Of a stretch of 39,478 nucleotides of DNA, positions 9,122 to 16,626 are shown piece by piece (position 1 is the stretch's first letter; every line of letters begins with the position of its first letter). The notes below the pieces were generated by a model. The model searched no databases and had not been told where the DNA came from. It saw nothing but the letters and a program-made list of their open reading frames with translations. Source of the stretch: Prevotella sp. (lineage in GTDB: Bacteria; Bacteroidota; Bacteroidia; Bacteroidales; Bacteroidaceae); contig JAEEZP010000027.1 in the NCBI GenBank assembly GCA_016291915.1, positions 1 to 39,478 of the forward strand, read 5' to 3'. Both the position numbers and the translations under genes were made by a program.

Positions 9122-9211
9122 GAAATAAAGTTTTTTTATCTTTTCAGGTATTAAGAATACGGTGAAAAAAATGTTTTTTGTATTTTTCTTCTCTCTTCAC
9201 AATAAAATTCG

Positions 9212-9219
9212 TACCTTTG
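9212..9219 (+). promoter_or_regulatory. -7 element of proS
   Basis: TACCTTTG matches TAnnTTTG and lies 29 nt before the proS ATG. The nearest TTTG upstream (9177-9180) is 31 nt away, too far for a standard -33 box, so only the -7 element is well supported. Confidence 0.55.
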
Positions 9220-9248
9220 CATCCTAATTTGAAAAAAGAATAAAAACT

Positions 9249-10730
9249 ATGGCAAAAGAATTGAAGGATCTTACCAAGAGAGCTGACAATTACAGTCAGT
9301 GGTATAATGATCTGGTGGTAAAGGCTGACCTGGCAGAACAGTCAGCAGTACGCGGCTGTATGGTTATCAAGCCTTACGGATACGCAATTTGGGAGAAGAT
9401 GCAACATCAGTTGGATACAATGTTTAAGGAGACAGGCGCACAGAACGCATATTTCCCATTGCTGATTCCCAAATCATTCCTCTCGCGTGAAGCAGAGCAT
9501 GTAGAGGGCTTTGCCAAGGAGTGTGCCGTAGTAACCCACTATCGTCTGCGTGCAAAAGAAGATAAGAGTGGTGTGGAGGTTGATCCGGCTGCAAAACTGG
9601 AAGAGGAACTGATTATCCGTCCTACATCCGAGACGATTATATGGAATACCTATAAAAACTGGATTCATTCTTGGAGAGATCTGCCATTGATCTGCAATCA
9701 GTGGTGTAATGTGATGCGCTGGGAGATGCGCACCCGTCCTTTCCTGCGTACTTCCGAGTTCTTATGGCAGGAAGGTCATACCGCTCATGCCACCCGCGAA
9801 GAGGCAGAGGCAGAGGCTCAGAAGATGCTGAAGGTATATGCCGACTTCGCCGAGCAATGGATGGCTGTACCGGTAGTACAGGGTGTGAAGAGCGAGACTG
9901 AGCGCTTTGCCGGTGCTCTCGATACCTATACCATCGAGGCGATGATGCAGGATGGCAAGGCACTGCAGAGCGGCACCAGTCATTTCCTCGGGCAGAACTT
10001 CGCCAAGGCTTTCGAAGTCACCTATTTAAATAAGGAGAATAAGCCGGAGTATGTATGGGCTACCTCATGGGGTGTGTCCACCCGTCTCATCGGTGCACTC
10101 ATCATGACCCACTCTGATGACAATGGTCTGGTATTACCTCCGCGCCTTGCTCCTATCCAGGTGGTTATCGTTCCTATCACCAAGGGTGCAGAACAGTTGG
10201 CATCGATCACCGAGAGACTGCAACCCATCATCTCTGAGTTACGTAAGGCAGGCATCAGCGTAAAATATGACGATGCAGAAAACAAGCGTCCAGGCTTTAA
10301 GTTTGCCGACTATGAGCTGAAGGGTGTTCCAGTTCGTCTGGTCATGGGTGGTCGTGACTTGGAGAACAACACCATCGAGGTGATGCGCCGTGATACACTG
10401 GAAAAGGAAACCCGCAGTCTCGACGGTATCGTGGAGTATGTAGAGCAATTGTTGGTGGACATCCAACAGAATATCTTCAATAAGGCAAAGGCATACCGTG
10501 ATGCTCATATCTACGAGTGTGACAACTACGAGGAGTTTAAGGAAAGAGTAAAGGACGGTGGTTTCTTCCTCTGTCACTGGGACGGCACTGCTGAGACAGA
10601 AGCCAAGATCAAGGAGGAGACACAGGCTACCATCCGCTGCGTGCCCTTCGGTGTAGAACAGACTCCCGGTATCGACATGGTATCCGGCAAACCGGCCAAA
10701 TACCGTGTAATCATTGCAAGGTCTTATTAG
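9249..10730 (+). CDS. proS: Prolyl-tRNA synthetase, archaeal/eukaryal type
   Basis: The enzyme charges tRNA-Pro with proline. The 493-aa length, without the large editing insertion of the E. coli enzyme, marks the ProS type 3 form that is usual in Bacteroidota. Class II signatures are clear: RPTSE at 124-128, motif 2 running from about R161 to the [14 protein letters not shown] block (167-180), and the [12 protein letters not shown] region. An anticodon-binding domain follows (IQVVIVPI onward), then the family-specific C-terminal domain ending in RSY. The first ATG follows a TACCTTTG promoter box. The stop codon lies inside the first copy of an octamer repeat array. Confidence 0.96.
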   Translation: MAKELKDLTKRADNYSQWYNDLVVKADLAEQSAVRGCMVIKPYGYAIWEKMQHQLDTMFKETGAQNAYFPLLIPKSFLSREAEHVEGFAKECAVVTHYRLRAKEDKSGVEVDPAAKLEEELIIRPTSETIIWNTYKNWIHSWRDLPLICNQWCNVMRWEMRTRPFLRTSEFLWQEGHTAHATREEAEAEAQKMLKVYADFAEQWMAVPVVQGVKSETERFAGALDTYTIEAMMQDGKALQSGTSHFLGQNFAKAFEVTYLNKENKPEYVWATSWGVSTRLIGALIMTHSDDNGLVLPPRLAPIQVVIVPITKGAEQLASITERLQPIISELRKAGISVKYDDAENKRPGFKFADYELKGVPVRLVMGGRDLENNTIEVMRRDTLEKETRSLDGIVEYVEQLLVDIQQNIFNKAKAYRDAHIYECDNYEEFKERVKDGGFFLCHWDGTAETEAKIKEETQATIRCVPFGVEQTPGIDMVSGKPAKYRVIIARSY

Positions 10731-10808
10731 TAGACAAGTAAACAAGTAGACAAGATATTTGCTTTGAGTAATAACTCGTTTACTAGTTTACTCGTCAACT
10801 TGTCAACT
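10729..10808 (+). repeat. Octamer arrays forming an imperfect hairpin after proS
   Basis: Three copies of AGTARACA (10729-10752) begin inside the proS stop codon. After a 22-nt spacer come four copies of a CTNGTYWA-like octamer (10775-10806) that reads AGTTGACA, AGTTGACG, AGTAAACT, AGTAAACG on the other strand. The arms are therefore inverted relatives and can fold into a long imperfect stem. The array directly precedes the shared terminator. Confidence 0.7.
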
Positions 10809-10850
10809 AAAAAGAATAAAGGGCGGTAAATTCCGCCCTTTATTCTTTTT
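10809..10850. terminator. Bidirectional terminator between proS and the DUF1232 gene
   Basis: The arms 10809-10826 and 10833-10850 are perfect 18-nt reverse complements around a 6-nt loop, with a GGGCGG core and A-rich/T-rich ends. The right arm contains the stop codon and last codons of the convergent DUF1232 gene. Confidence 0.9.
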
Positions 10851-11229
10851 CAAATAAATGGTTGATCTCCTCTATCTCGTCGGTATCAAACCATTGGTTG
10901 AGTTTATTCTTTGCCTTTTCTTTCACCTCTTCTGACACTTCTCCCCATACCTTTTGTAGTACGAAGATCAATACAGCCATATCATCACCGAGTCCGGCAA
11001 TGGGGATAGCGTCAGGAACCACATCCAATGGACTGATCAGATATCCCAAGGCACCGATAATGATGGCCTTATCTTTCAAAGACACTTTATCACTCTGTAA
11101 GGTATAAAATAAGATCAACGCCGCATATACGAGCTTTGCACCGGCTCGCTTGGCAATGCGGGATATCTTCTCAACAAATTCAGATTTTGTGAATTTGTTA
11201 CTATATTGCATAAAATCAGGTACTTCCAT
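10840..11229 (-). CDS. YkvA-like DUF1232 membrane protein
   Basis: A 129-aa protein with the DUF1232 signature LGYLISPLDVVPDAIPIAGLGDD at about residues 60-82. A hydrophobic stretch precedes it (GAKLVYAALILFYTL), and a charged tail follows (EVKEKAKNKLNQWFDTDEIEE). Members are small membrane-associated proteins. The molecular function is not established. The ATG at 11229 is preceded by a full promoter; a second ATG six codons later is possible. Its 3' end is embedded in the terminator shared with proS. Confidence 0.85.
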   Translation of the reverse strand: MEVPDFMQYSNKFTKSEFVEKISRIAKRAGAKLVYAALILFYTLQSDKVSLKDKAIIIGALGYLISPLDVVPDAIPIAGLGDDMAVLIFVLQKVWGEVSEEVKEKAKNKLNQWFDTDEIEEINHLFEKE

Positions 11230-11275
11230 ATTTTGAATAATTTATAATTAAATGCGTAATCGTACAATGAACGTA

Positions 11276-11308
11276 CAAAAGTATTAAAAAGTGCCTTTTT
11301 AACACAAA
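11276..11308 (-). promoter_or_regulatory. Promoter of the DUF1232 gene
   Basis: On the minus strand TTTG (11305-11308), 21 nt, then TACTTTTG (11276-11283) fit the Bacteroidetes consensus exactly. The promoter lies 46 bp upstream of the ATG. Confidence 0.75.
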
Positions 11309-11312
11309 TATT

Positions 11313-11344
11313 TTTGCTAAATAAACAAAAAAATATTATCTTTG
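11313..11344 (+). promoter_or_regulatory. Promoter of the structured RNA / ribE transcript
   Basis: TTTG at 11313-11316, 20 nt, TATCTTTG at 11337-11344: a perfect consensus match. It is back to back with the DUF1232 promoter and is the only recognisable promoter before ribE, whose ATG is 250 nt further on. Confidence 0.78.
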
Positions 11345-11350
11345 CATCAG

Positions 11351-11574
11351 AAGAATGTAACGATTACAATAGAGAAGACAAAATATAGGTCGTATCGGTT
11401 AGATCGGGATACTCATCAAATAAAAACGAAAACCGAGAAGACACCTTTTGCTAATGGCGGGCCATATAAAGTTCTTCGGAACCTAAGTTGTATAACCGGT
11501 GGATTACAAAGGCGGAGGGCTCTCAAATCTTATTAGCTCGGAGTTTCATCACATCATCGGTACGACCTTTTTTT
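11351..11574 (+). ncRNA. Structured RNA: small RNA or ribE leader with terminator
   Basis: No convincing ORF exists here. The region 11387-11399 pairs with 11556-11568 in a 13-bp stem (two G-U pairs), followed at once by seven T (11568-11574). Inside, a rod-like set of helices can be drawn: 11430-11437 with CTCGG and following bases near 11537-11546, CCTTTTG (11444-11450) with CAAAGG (11507-11512), TAAT with ATTA, and a GTTC-TTCG-GAAC tetraloop hairpin at 11471-11482. The size and rod shape recall 6S RNA. The position between promoter and ribE also fits a cis-acting attenuator. It lacks FMN-riboswitch signatures. The 5' end at 11351 is estimated from the promoter. Confidence 0.6.
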
Positions 11575-11594
11575 ATTCTTAAACCCAAATAACT

Positions 11595-12197
11595 ATGTTT
11601 TCCGGAATTATTGAAGAATTTGCTACCGTTGTGGATATCCGCCACGACAAAGATAATATTCACTTTATGCTTACCTGCTCCTTTGTGAATGAGTTGAGCA
11701 TCGACCAGAGTGTTTCCCATAACGGGGTATGTCTCACAGTCGTAGAGATAACTGATAATACGTATGTCGTTACAGCCATGCGGGAGACCTTGGAACGTTC
11801 TAATCTCGGACTACTGAAGGTGGGTGACAAGGTGAACGTGGAGCGTTCTATGCTCATGAACGGTCGTTTGGACGGTCATATCGTACAGGGACATGTGGAT
11901 ATGACTGCCACCTGTATCGCCATGGAAGACGCCGCCGGCAGTACTTATTTCACCTTTCAGTATCCCTACGACCGTGAGATGGCAAAAAGAGGGTATTTCA
12001 CAGTTGACAAAGGTAGTGTGACCGTCAACGGTGTCTCCCTCACGGTGTGTAACCCTACCGATGACACTTTCCAGGTAGCTATCATTCCTTACACTTTCGA
12101 GCATACCAATTTCTGTGATATCCAGGTAGGTACGGTAGTGAATATCGAGTTCGATATCCTCGGCAAGTATATTGCCCGCTTGCAGAGTTTGGTGTAG
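11595..12197 (+). CDS. ribE: Riboflavin synthase alpha chain
   Basis: The enzyme dismutates two 6,7-dimethyl-8-ribityllumazine molecules to riboflavin. The 200-aa protein has the two tandem lumazine-binding barrels of the family. The first begins with the invariant MFSGIIEE start and includes VSHNGVCLTVVEI. The second begins near residue 97 with GHIVQGHVDMTA and contains the matching VNGVSLTV block. The protein ends with the short C-terminal trimerisation helix region (DILGKYIARL). The ATG is 20 nt after the U-tract of the structured RNA and has no promoter of its own that I can see, so expression probably depends on read-through from 11313-11344. Confidence 0.95.
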   Translation: MFSGIIEEFATVVDIRHDKDNIHFMLTCSFVNELSIDQSVSHNGVCLTVVEITDNTYVVTAMRETLERSNLGLLKVGDKVNVERSMLMNGRLDGHIVQGHVDMTATCIAMEDAAGSTYFTFQYPYDREMAKRGYFTVDKGSVTVNGVSLTVCNPTDDTFQVAIIPYTFEHTNFCDIQVGTVVNIEFDILGKYIARLQSLV

Positions 12198-12303
12198 AGT
12201 TCATAGTTCAAAATTCATAGTTCAAAATTCATAGTTTAGAGTTCTCACCGATTTAACTATTAATTATTAATTATTAACTATTAACTATTAATTATTAACT
12301 CTG
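12198..12303 (+). repeat. Two facing heptamer arrays between ribE and nudC
   Basis: Directly after the ribE stop, heptamers in the phase AGTTCAT/AGTTCAA/AATTCAT/AGTTTAG run to about 12240; inside them a 14-bp unit at 12200-12213 is repeated at 12214-12227. After a short spacer, 12253-12300 holds almost seven copies of TTAAYTA, which is AGTTAAT/AATTAAT on the other strand. The two arrays therefore face each other and can form an imperfect stem. Confidence 0.75.
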
Positions 12304-12317
12304 TTGATAATAAAGTA

Positions 12318-13094
12318 ATGAATAAATACTGGTTCGTATTCTGCAAGGGAGATCTGTTGTTGGAGAAGAGCAACGACGGCACCTATACTATTCCCCTGCA
12401 GGAAGAGGCTCCTACTCCTTTAAAACCATGGACAACTGTACATGAGATTACGCCATTAGGTGATTATGAGGTGCGTACTTATGTTATCGACCAACCTATC
12501 ATCGGTTCTCCCCGATATAAGATGTGCGGATTACGGGCTACATACAATGAGATATCCGAGGACCTGTACTTAAAGGCTGGCAAATGTCAGGAGATCCTTT
12601 ATTGGGATAGTAACACGAAATACTGTGGTGTCTGCGGCGGACCGATGAAACTACACACAGCCATCTCCAAGCGTTGCACCCATTGCGGGAAAGAGGTATG
12701 GCCCTTGCTGGCTACTGCCATCATCGTACTGATCCATCGCGACGATAAGGTGCTATTGGTACATGCCAGGAATTTCCGCGGCAACTGGTTTGGCTTGGTT
12801 GCGGGTTTTGTAGAAACAGGAGAGACTTTAGAAGAAGCTGTTGCCCGTGAGGTACAGGAAGAAGTTGGTCTCACCATCAGTAATATCCGTTATTACGGTT
12901 CACAGCCTTGGCCCTACCCCTGCGGCCTGATGGTTGGCTTCCATGCTGACTATGTCAGTGGTGACCTCCATCTGCAGCGCAGTGAGATCGATGACGCAGG
13001 CTGGTATGATCGTGATCACCTTCCCCCTGTCCCCGGCAAAATGAGTATTGCCCGCAAACTGATTGACAGCTGGTTAGATAGAAGATTTGATTAA
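12318..13094 (+). CDS. nudC: NADH pyrophosphatase-type Nudix hydrolase
   Basis: A 258-aa protein of the NudC type, which cleaves NADH to NMNH and AMP and, in E. coli, removes NAD caps from RNA. A zinc ribbon is formed by C103, C106, C120 and C123 (CGVCGG, CTHCGK). The Nudix box GFVETGETLEEAVAREVQEE is at about 163-182 and continues VG. The substrate motif SQPWPYP at 195-201 closely matches the SQPWPFP of NudC. The N-terminal domain is present, so the length is normal. Its last 21 bp overlap the convergent S41 peptidase gene with no visible terminator between them. Confidence 0.93.
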   Translation: MNKYWFVFCKGDLLLEKSNDGTYTIPLQEEAPTPLKPWTTVHEITPLGDYEVRTYVIDQPIIGSPRYKMCGLRATYNEISEDLYLKAGKCQEILYWDSNTKYCGVCGGPMKLHTAISKRCTHCGKEVWPLLATAIIVLIHRDDKVLLVHARNFRGNWFGLVAGFVETGETLEEAVAREVQEEVGLTISNIRYYGSQPWPYPCGLMVGFHADYVSGDLHLQRSEIDDAGWYDRDHLPPVPGKMSIARKLIDSWLDRRFD

Positions 13095-14429
13095 TTCCCA
13101 CGCTTTTCTCAATACGAGATTTGCATGATGTTCAGCTGCCGAATTCGTATTTGTAGCTATTATTCTATAATAACAATCATCCGAGTTAAATAAGGCTCTG
13201 CCAAGATATGCTTTTACTTCCAACAAGACACGATCAATACTCTTTTTATAATCTTCTTCAGAAATATCTATTTTCATTTCCTGGATTTTTCTGTCAACCA
13301 ACTCTTTAAGTTGTTGACTATCGAAATTCTTTATGAAGGACTCTTCTGACTTATACTTGAGTTTTTCCCTATTTTTATCTATATAATTGTTAGCAACATC
13401 AGAAGCTGATCTCGTCAACAAGAACATGGTATACCAATTCGTTTCATATGGTGTAGAAAAACTGGGCACTTCCATATCGGGATTGATACCATCATTACAT
13501 ATTAGAGGACGACGATGAATCAGTGAAGGACAAGTTTTGGGGTCATTATTAGGTTGAACACCATCATTATATGGTTTTTGGATAGATCTACCTGCCGGCG
13601 TAAGATAACGAGCAACAGATATCTGTATGGCAGAACCGTCCTCAAAAGGTAGTGTCTCCTGTATCAGTCCTTTACCGAAAGATTTCTCACCGACAACAAC
13701 ACCTCGATCCCAGTCTTGTATAGCACCTGCAAACAACTCTGCAGCAGACATCGTTTCTCCATTTACAAGTAATACTATTTGACCTTTTTCAAAACATCCT
13801 GTTTTACCTGCCTTGAAAACTTGTCTGTCAATATGAGCTCCTTCTGCTGTAAAAATTGTCTTATCACCGTCAAGCAGTTCATCTGCTATTGCAACTGCAA
13901 CATCTGTAAGACCGCCGTGGTTATTACGTAAATCCAGAATCAGATGCTTCATTCCTTTACTTCGTAATGCAGCTATTGCAATACGAAATTCTTCAGATGC
14001 GACCTCAGAAAAAATCATCAGTTGTAAGTATCCGGTAGTCTTGTCCAACATGTAATACCTCAGGGAAGACATTTTACCTGTTGAATTGACAGTCCGCTGT
14101 TTGTTACCATTACCAGGAACTACTTGTACAGATGATCTCTTCGACTGTTCACCCGATGGTTGAGCAAGAATAGACTGCTCTTTAGCCTTAGCCTGTTGGG
14201 CAGGCAAATACATAGTGAAAGGATCCATTTCCTGCAGCATTCTGGAAATCTGCTGGTCAACAAAAGTAGCCTTTGATACCGAATCGACATACATATTCAT
14301 AATTGCATACATCACCATATTGAGTTTTTCTTCAGGTGATTGTTGTGCAAATAATTGTTTTACAGGTGATAACACAAAGATAGAAGTAAGGATCAACTTC
14401 CATTTTATTTGATTAAGACTCATCTTCAT
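13074..14429 (-). CDS. Exported S41-family peptidase without a recognisable PDZ domain
   Basis: The 451-aa product has a signal peptide ending near residue 29 (QLFAQ). The protease core follows: YLQLMIFSEV, LILDLRNNHGGL at about 163-174, the nucleophile S228 in NGETMSAAELFAG, and the general-base lysine K253 in SFGKG. These match carboxy-terminal processing proteases. Where a PDZ domain would normally sit there is only a Gln/Ser/Lys-rich stretch of about 45 residues (79-123). A C-terminal helical region (340-451) is of unknown role. The start overlaps the TlpA gene stop (TAATG). It is the last gene of the SusCD cluster and probably cleaves an exported or imported polypeptide. Confidence 0.85.
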   Translation of the reverse strand: MKMSLNQIKWKLILTSIFVLSPVKQLFAQQSPEEKLNMVMYAIMNMYVDSVSKATFVDQQISRMLQEMDPFTMYLPAQQAKAKEQSILAQPSGEQSKRSSVQVVPGNGNKQRTVNSTGKMSSLRYYMLDKTTGYLQLMIFSEVASEEFRIAIAALRSKGMKHLILDLRNNHGGLTDVAVAIADELLDGDKTIFTAEGAHIDRQVFKAGKTGCFEKGQIVLLVNGETMSAAELFAGAIQDWDRGVVVGEKSFGKGLIQETLPFEDGSAIQISVARYLTPAGRSIQKPYNDGVQPNNDPKTCPSLIHRRPLICNDGINPDMEVPSFSTPYETNWYTMFLLTRSASDVANNYIDKNREKLKYKSEESFIKNFDSQQLKELVDRKIQEMKIDISEEDYKKSIDRVLLEVKAYLGRALFNSDDCYYRIIATNTNSAAEHHANLVLRKAWELIKSSI

Positions 14430-15559
14430 TACTCTTCTAACAATTGTTTGATTAATTCTTCAAGTATCTCGCCATGGACATTCTTCTCTGAAAGGATACC
14501 ATGCTTATCGATCAAAACAATAAAAGGAACTGACTGCACAGCATAATTTCTTACCGCCTCGTCTTTCCATGCCTGCAAAGAACTGAGTTGAGGCCATGGA
14601 AGACCAAGATCTTTAATGGCTTTCAGCCATGCCTCTCGTTTATTATCTAAAGATAAACCAACAATGTTCAGTCCTTTATCATGATACTTCTTATATAGTG
14701 TGATCATCTCAGGAGCTTCAGCACGACAGGGACCACACCAAGAGGCCCAGAAATCCAACAGAGTGACACACCCTTCCTTGACGTAATCAGAGAAATGAAC
14801 ATCCTTACCTTCTATCGTCTTGGAAGCGAAATCGCGATAGGATTTACCTTTGTTGGTGAGTATGTGCGATTGTGCTATATACGCTTGTTCGCTCTTTTCC
14901 CGAGCGACTCTTTGTTCATAATAATTGCGGAAGGTGCTGTCAACCTGTTCATATAGTTGTTGATACATGTCTTCTGTGAAAAGGGTCTTTGGTCTACCAA
15001 GGAACATGTAGGCACCAACAGGATTAGTAATATTCTCGGCAATATACTGATTGATTCCCGGATTCAGGGCTTCATACTGTTCTCGGATATAGTCATTGTT
15101 ATCTGTGATTCCAGCTTTATTAAGACTATCCAGACGTTGGTTTACCCGCTTTCTTGTATCACGATTCGGTTTGAGAATACGACGATCGTATTCTTGGTTC
15201 ATCTGTCCTCCACGTAAGAAAATATCCAAACCATCATAGTCAATCTGAACCATACCGTTCTCTATAATACACTCTGCCTCAGGTAGTCCATACGAAAAAT
15301 AACGGTTTTTCATAGGCAATGCTAGAAGAGCCATATAAGGCTTCTCCGTCACATTGATATTAAAATGATAGATACCATCTTTAATGACAGTACTGTCAAT
15401 GCAGACGGTACGACTACGGTCCCCCACTCCTATTTGGTAGAGATAGATTGGCAGACCATCATAATCATTACTGTGTGTATTGCCAGTCAGATGAAACATC
15501 TGTGCATGAATACTTACAGGAAGTACGAACAACAATAGCGATAAAAAATACTTCATCAT
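14429..15559 (-). CDS. Exported DUF4369-TlpA thiol-disulfide oxidoreductase
   Basis: A 376-aa protein with a signal peptide (MMKYFLSLLLFVLPVSIHAQ). The N-terminal beta-rich domain (about 22-135) resembles DUF4369, followed by a helical linker. A C-terminal TlpA/AhpC-like thioredoxin domain (about 245-376) carries the redox pair C275-G-P-C278 in FWASWCGPC and a cis-proline site SVPFIV. It should reduce or exchange disulfides in the periplasm. It overlaps the upstream hydrolase gene by 4 bp and the downstream peptidase gene by 1 bp, so the three are translationally coupled. It is not a close paralogue of the three larger thioredoxin proteins upstream. Confidence 0.9.
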   Translation of the reverse strand: MMKYFLSLLLFVLPVSIHAQMFHLTGNTHSNDYDGLPIYLYQIGVGDRSRTVCIDSTVIKDGIYHFNINVTEKPYMALLALPMKNRYFSYGLPEAECIIENGMVQIDYDGLDIFLRGGQMNQEYDRRILKPNRDTRKRVNQRLDSLNKAGITDNNDYIREQYEALNPGINQYIAENITNPVGAYMFLGRPKTLFTEDMYQQLYEQVDSTFRNYYEQRVAREKSEQAYIAQSHILTNKGKSYRDFASKTIEGKDVHFSDYVKEGCVTLLDFWASWCGPCRAEAPEMITLYKKYHDKGLNIVGLSLDNKREAWLKAIKDLGLPWPQLSSLQAWKDEAVRNYAVQSVPFIVLIDKHGILSEKNVHGEILEELIKQLLEE

Positions 15560-16626
15560 TTAATAATATGAATTGTCTTTAACCAGTTAACAATTGTCTT
15601 TAAGACCTCTTCTGATACAGGATCCTTAATATCCTTATACTCGTCCTGTGTACCCTTCTTGCATGGTAACAGCAAATGATTCACGTTTTTGATAGGAACC
15701 GTAGTAACATCCTTGTTGTGAGCAAGATACTTCTTGACATTCGAGAGATTCTGCTCACAGTTTACCATGATATCCTTTGTTCCATTAATGGCCAATACAG
15801 GTACATTTACATTACATAGATAATCGGCTGGATTGTAGCGTATAAAGAACCGATACCACGGTGTTGTAGCCTGCATGGTATACATATAGATAGGAAAACG
15901 GAAATGGTCAAACTCTATGTTTAAAGTCTTGAAATAGGCATCATCCTTTACTTTCCATTCATTATAAGCATCCCACAGGATTTGTGCCAATGAAGCACTG
16001 TCAGCTTCAGAATGCTCATAAACCTTATGGAACATGATATCATTAATCTCATCATAACGTTTCATATCATGCTCTGGTATCGGGGAGGTATGTACAATAT
16101 CGTAATTCTGTTTTATAAGAGAGGACAGACCGTCTGTCATCAGACCAGCCAATGAAATCAGGTAATGGATATCCTTACACATAGAAGCGGCGATAGAAAT
16201 GACTGCCCCACCCTCGCTGTGTCCAATAGCTCCAATCTTCTTCTTATTGATATCCTTACGCGATTTGAGATAATCCACAGCAGCAAGACAGTCATCAGCA
16301 AAATCTGCTGTAGTAGCCTCTGCATAATTGCCGTTCGTCTCTCCCACCCCACGGTCATCCATGCGCAATACTGCCATACCGTTGGCTGTCAGGTAATCGG
16401 CAATTTCCTTAAACACCTTATGACCCGCCATCGTTCCGTCACGGTCTTGAGGATTAGTACCAGACATGATTACCACTGCCGGAGCTTTCTTAATACCAGC
16501 CGGTAATGTTAGTGTAGCACCGTAATGCAGGGTGTCTGCACCATTGAAGACTACTTTTTCTTCTTTCTGTGAATATACAGCGATAGCCATGATTATGGCT
16601 ACCGCTAAAATAAATGATCGTTTCAT
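15556..16626 (-). CDS. Exported alpha/beta hydrolase
   Basis: A 356-aa protein with a signal peptide (MKRSFILAVAIIMAIAVYSQ). The alpha/beta-hydrolase fold has the nucleophile elbow GHSEGG with S137, an oxyanion-side motif SGTNPQDRDG at 55-64, DDRGVGET at 90-97, and a probable catalytic Asp285 (NGTKDIMV) and His317 (NVNHLLLP). A lid-like helical insertion lies between about 165 and 265. The pattern is close to bacterial esterases and peptidase-like hydrolases of the dienelactone/S9 side. The substrate cannot be told. It lies between thioredoxin genes with 1- and 4-bp overlaps, so it belongs to the same pathway. Confidence 0.88.
   Translation of the reverse strand: MKRSFILAVAIIMAIAVYSQKEEKVVFNGADTLHYGATLTLPAGIKKAPAVVIMSGTNPQDRDGTMAGHKVFKEIADYLTANGMAVLRMDDRGVGETNGNYAEATTADFADDCLAAVDYLKSRKDINKKKIGAIGHSEGGAVISIAASMCKDIHYLISLAGLMTDGLSSLIKQNYDIVHTSPIPEHDMKRYDEINDIMFHKVYEHSEADSASLAQILWDAYNEWKVKDDAYFKTLNIEFDHFRFPIYMYTMQATTPWYRFFIRYNPADYLCNVNVPVLAINGTKDIMVNCEQNLSNVKKYLAHNKDVTTVPIKNVNHLLLPCKKGTQDEYKDIKDPVSEEVLKTIVNWLKTIHIIK

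Noticed and set aside
11342-11536. 65-codon frame over the structured RNA region
   Set aside because: It begins with TTG inside the promoter -7 box, has no family resemblance, and the same bases form conserved-looking helices and a terminator stem.
11351-11594. FMN riboswitch before ribE
   Set aside because: The conserved FMN-aptamer segments (AGGGUGAAAUUCCC-like and the paired conserved loops) are not present.
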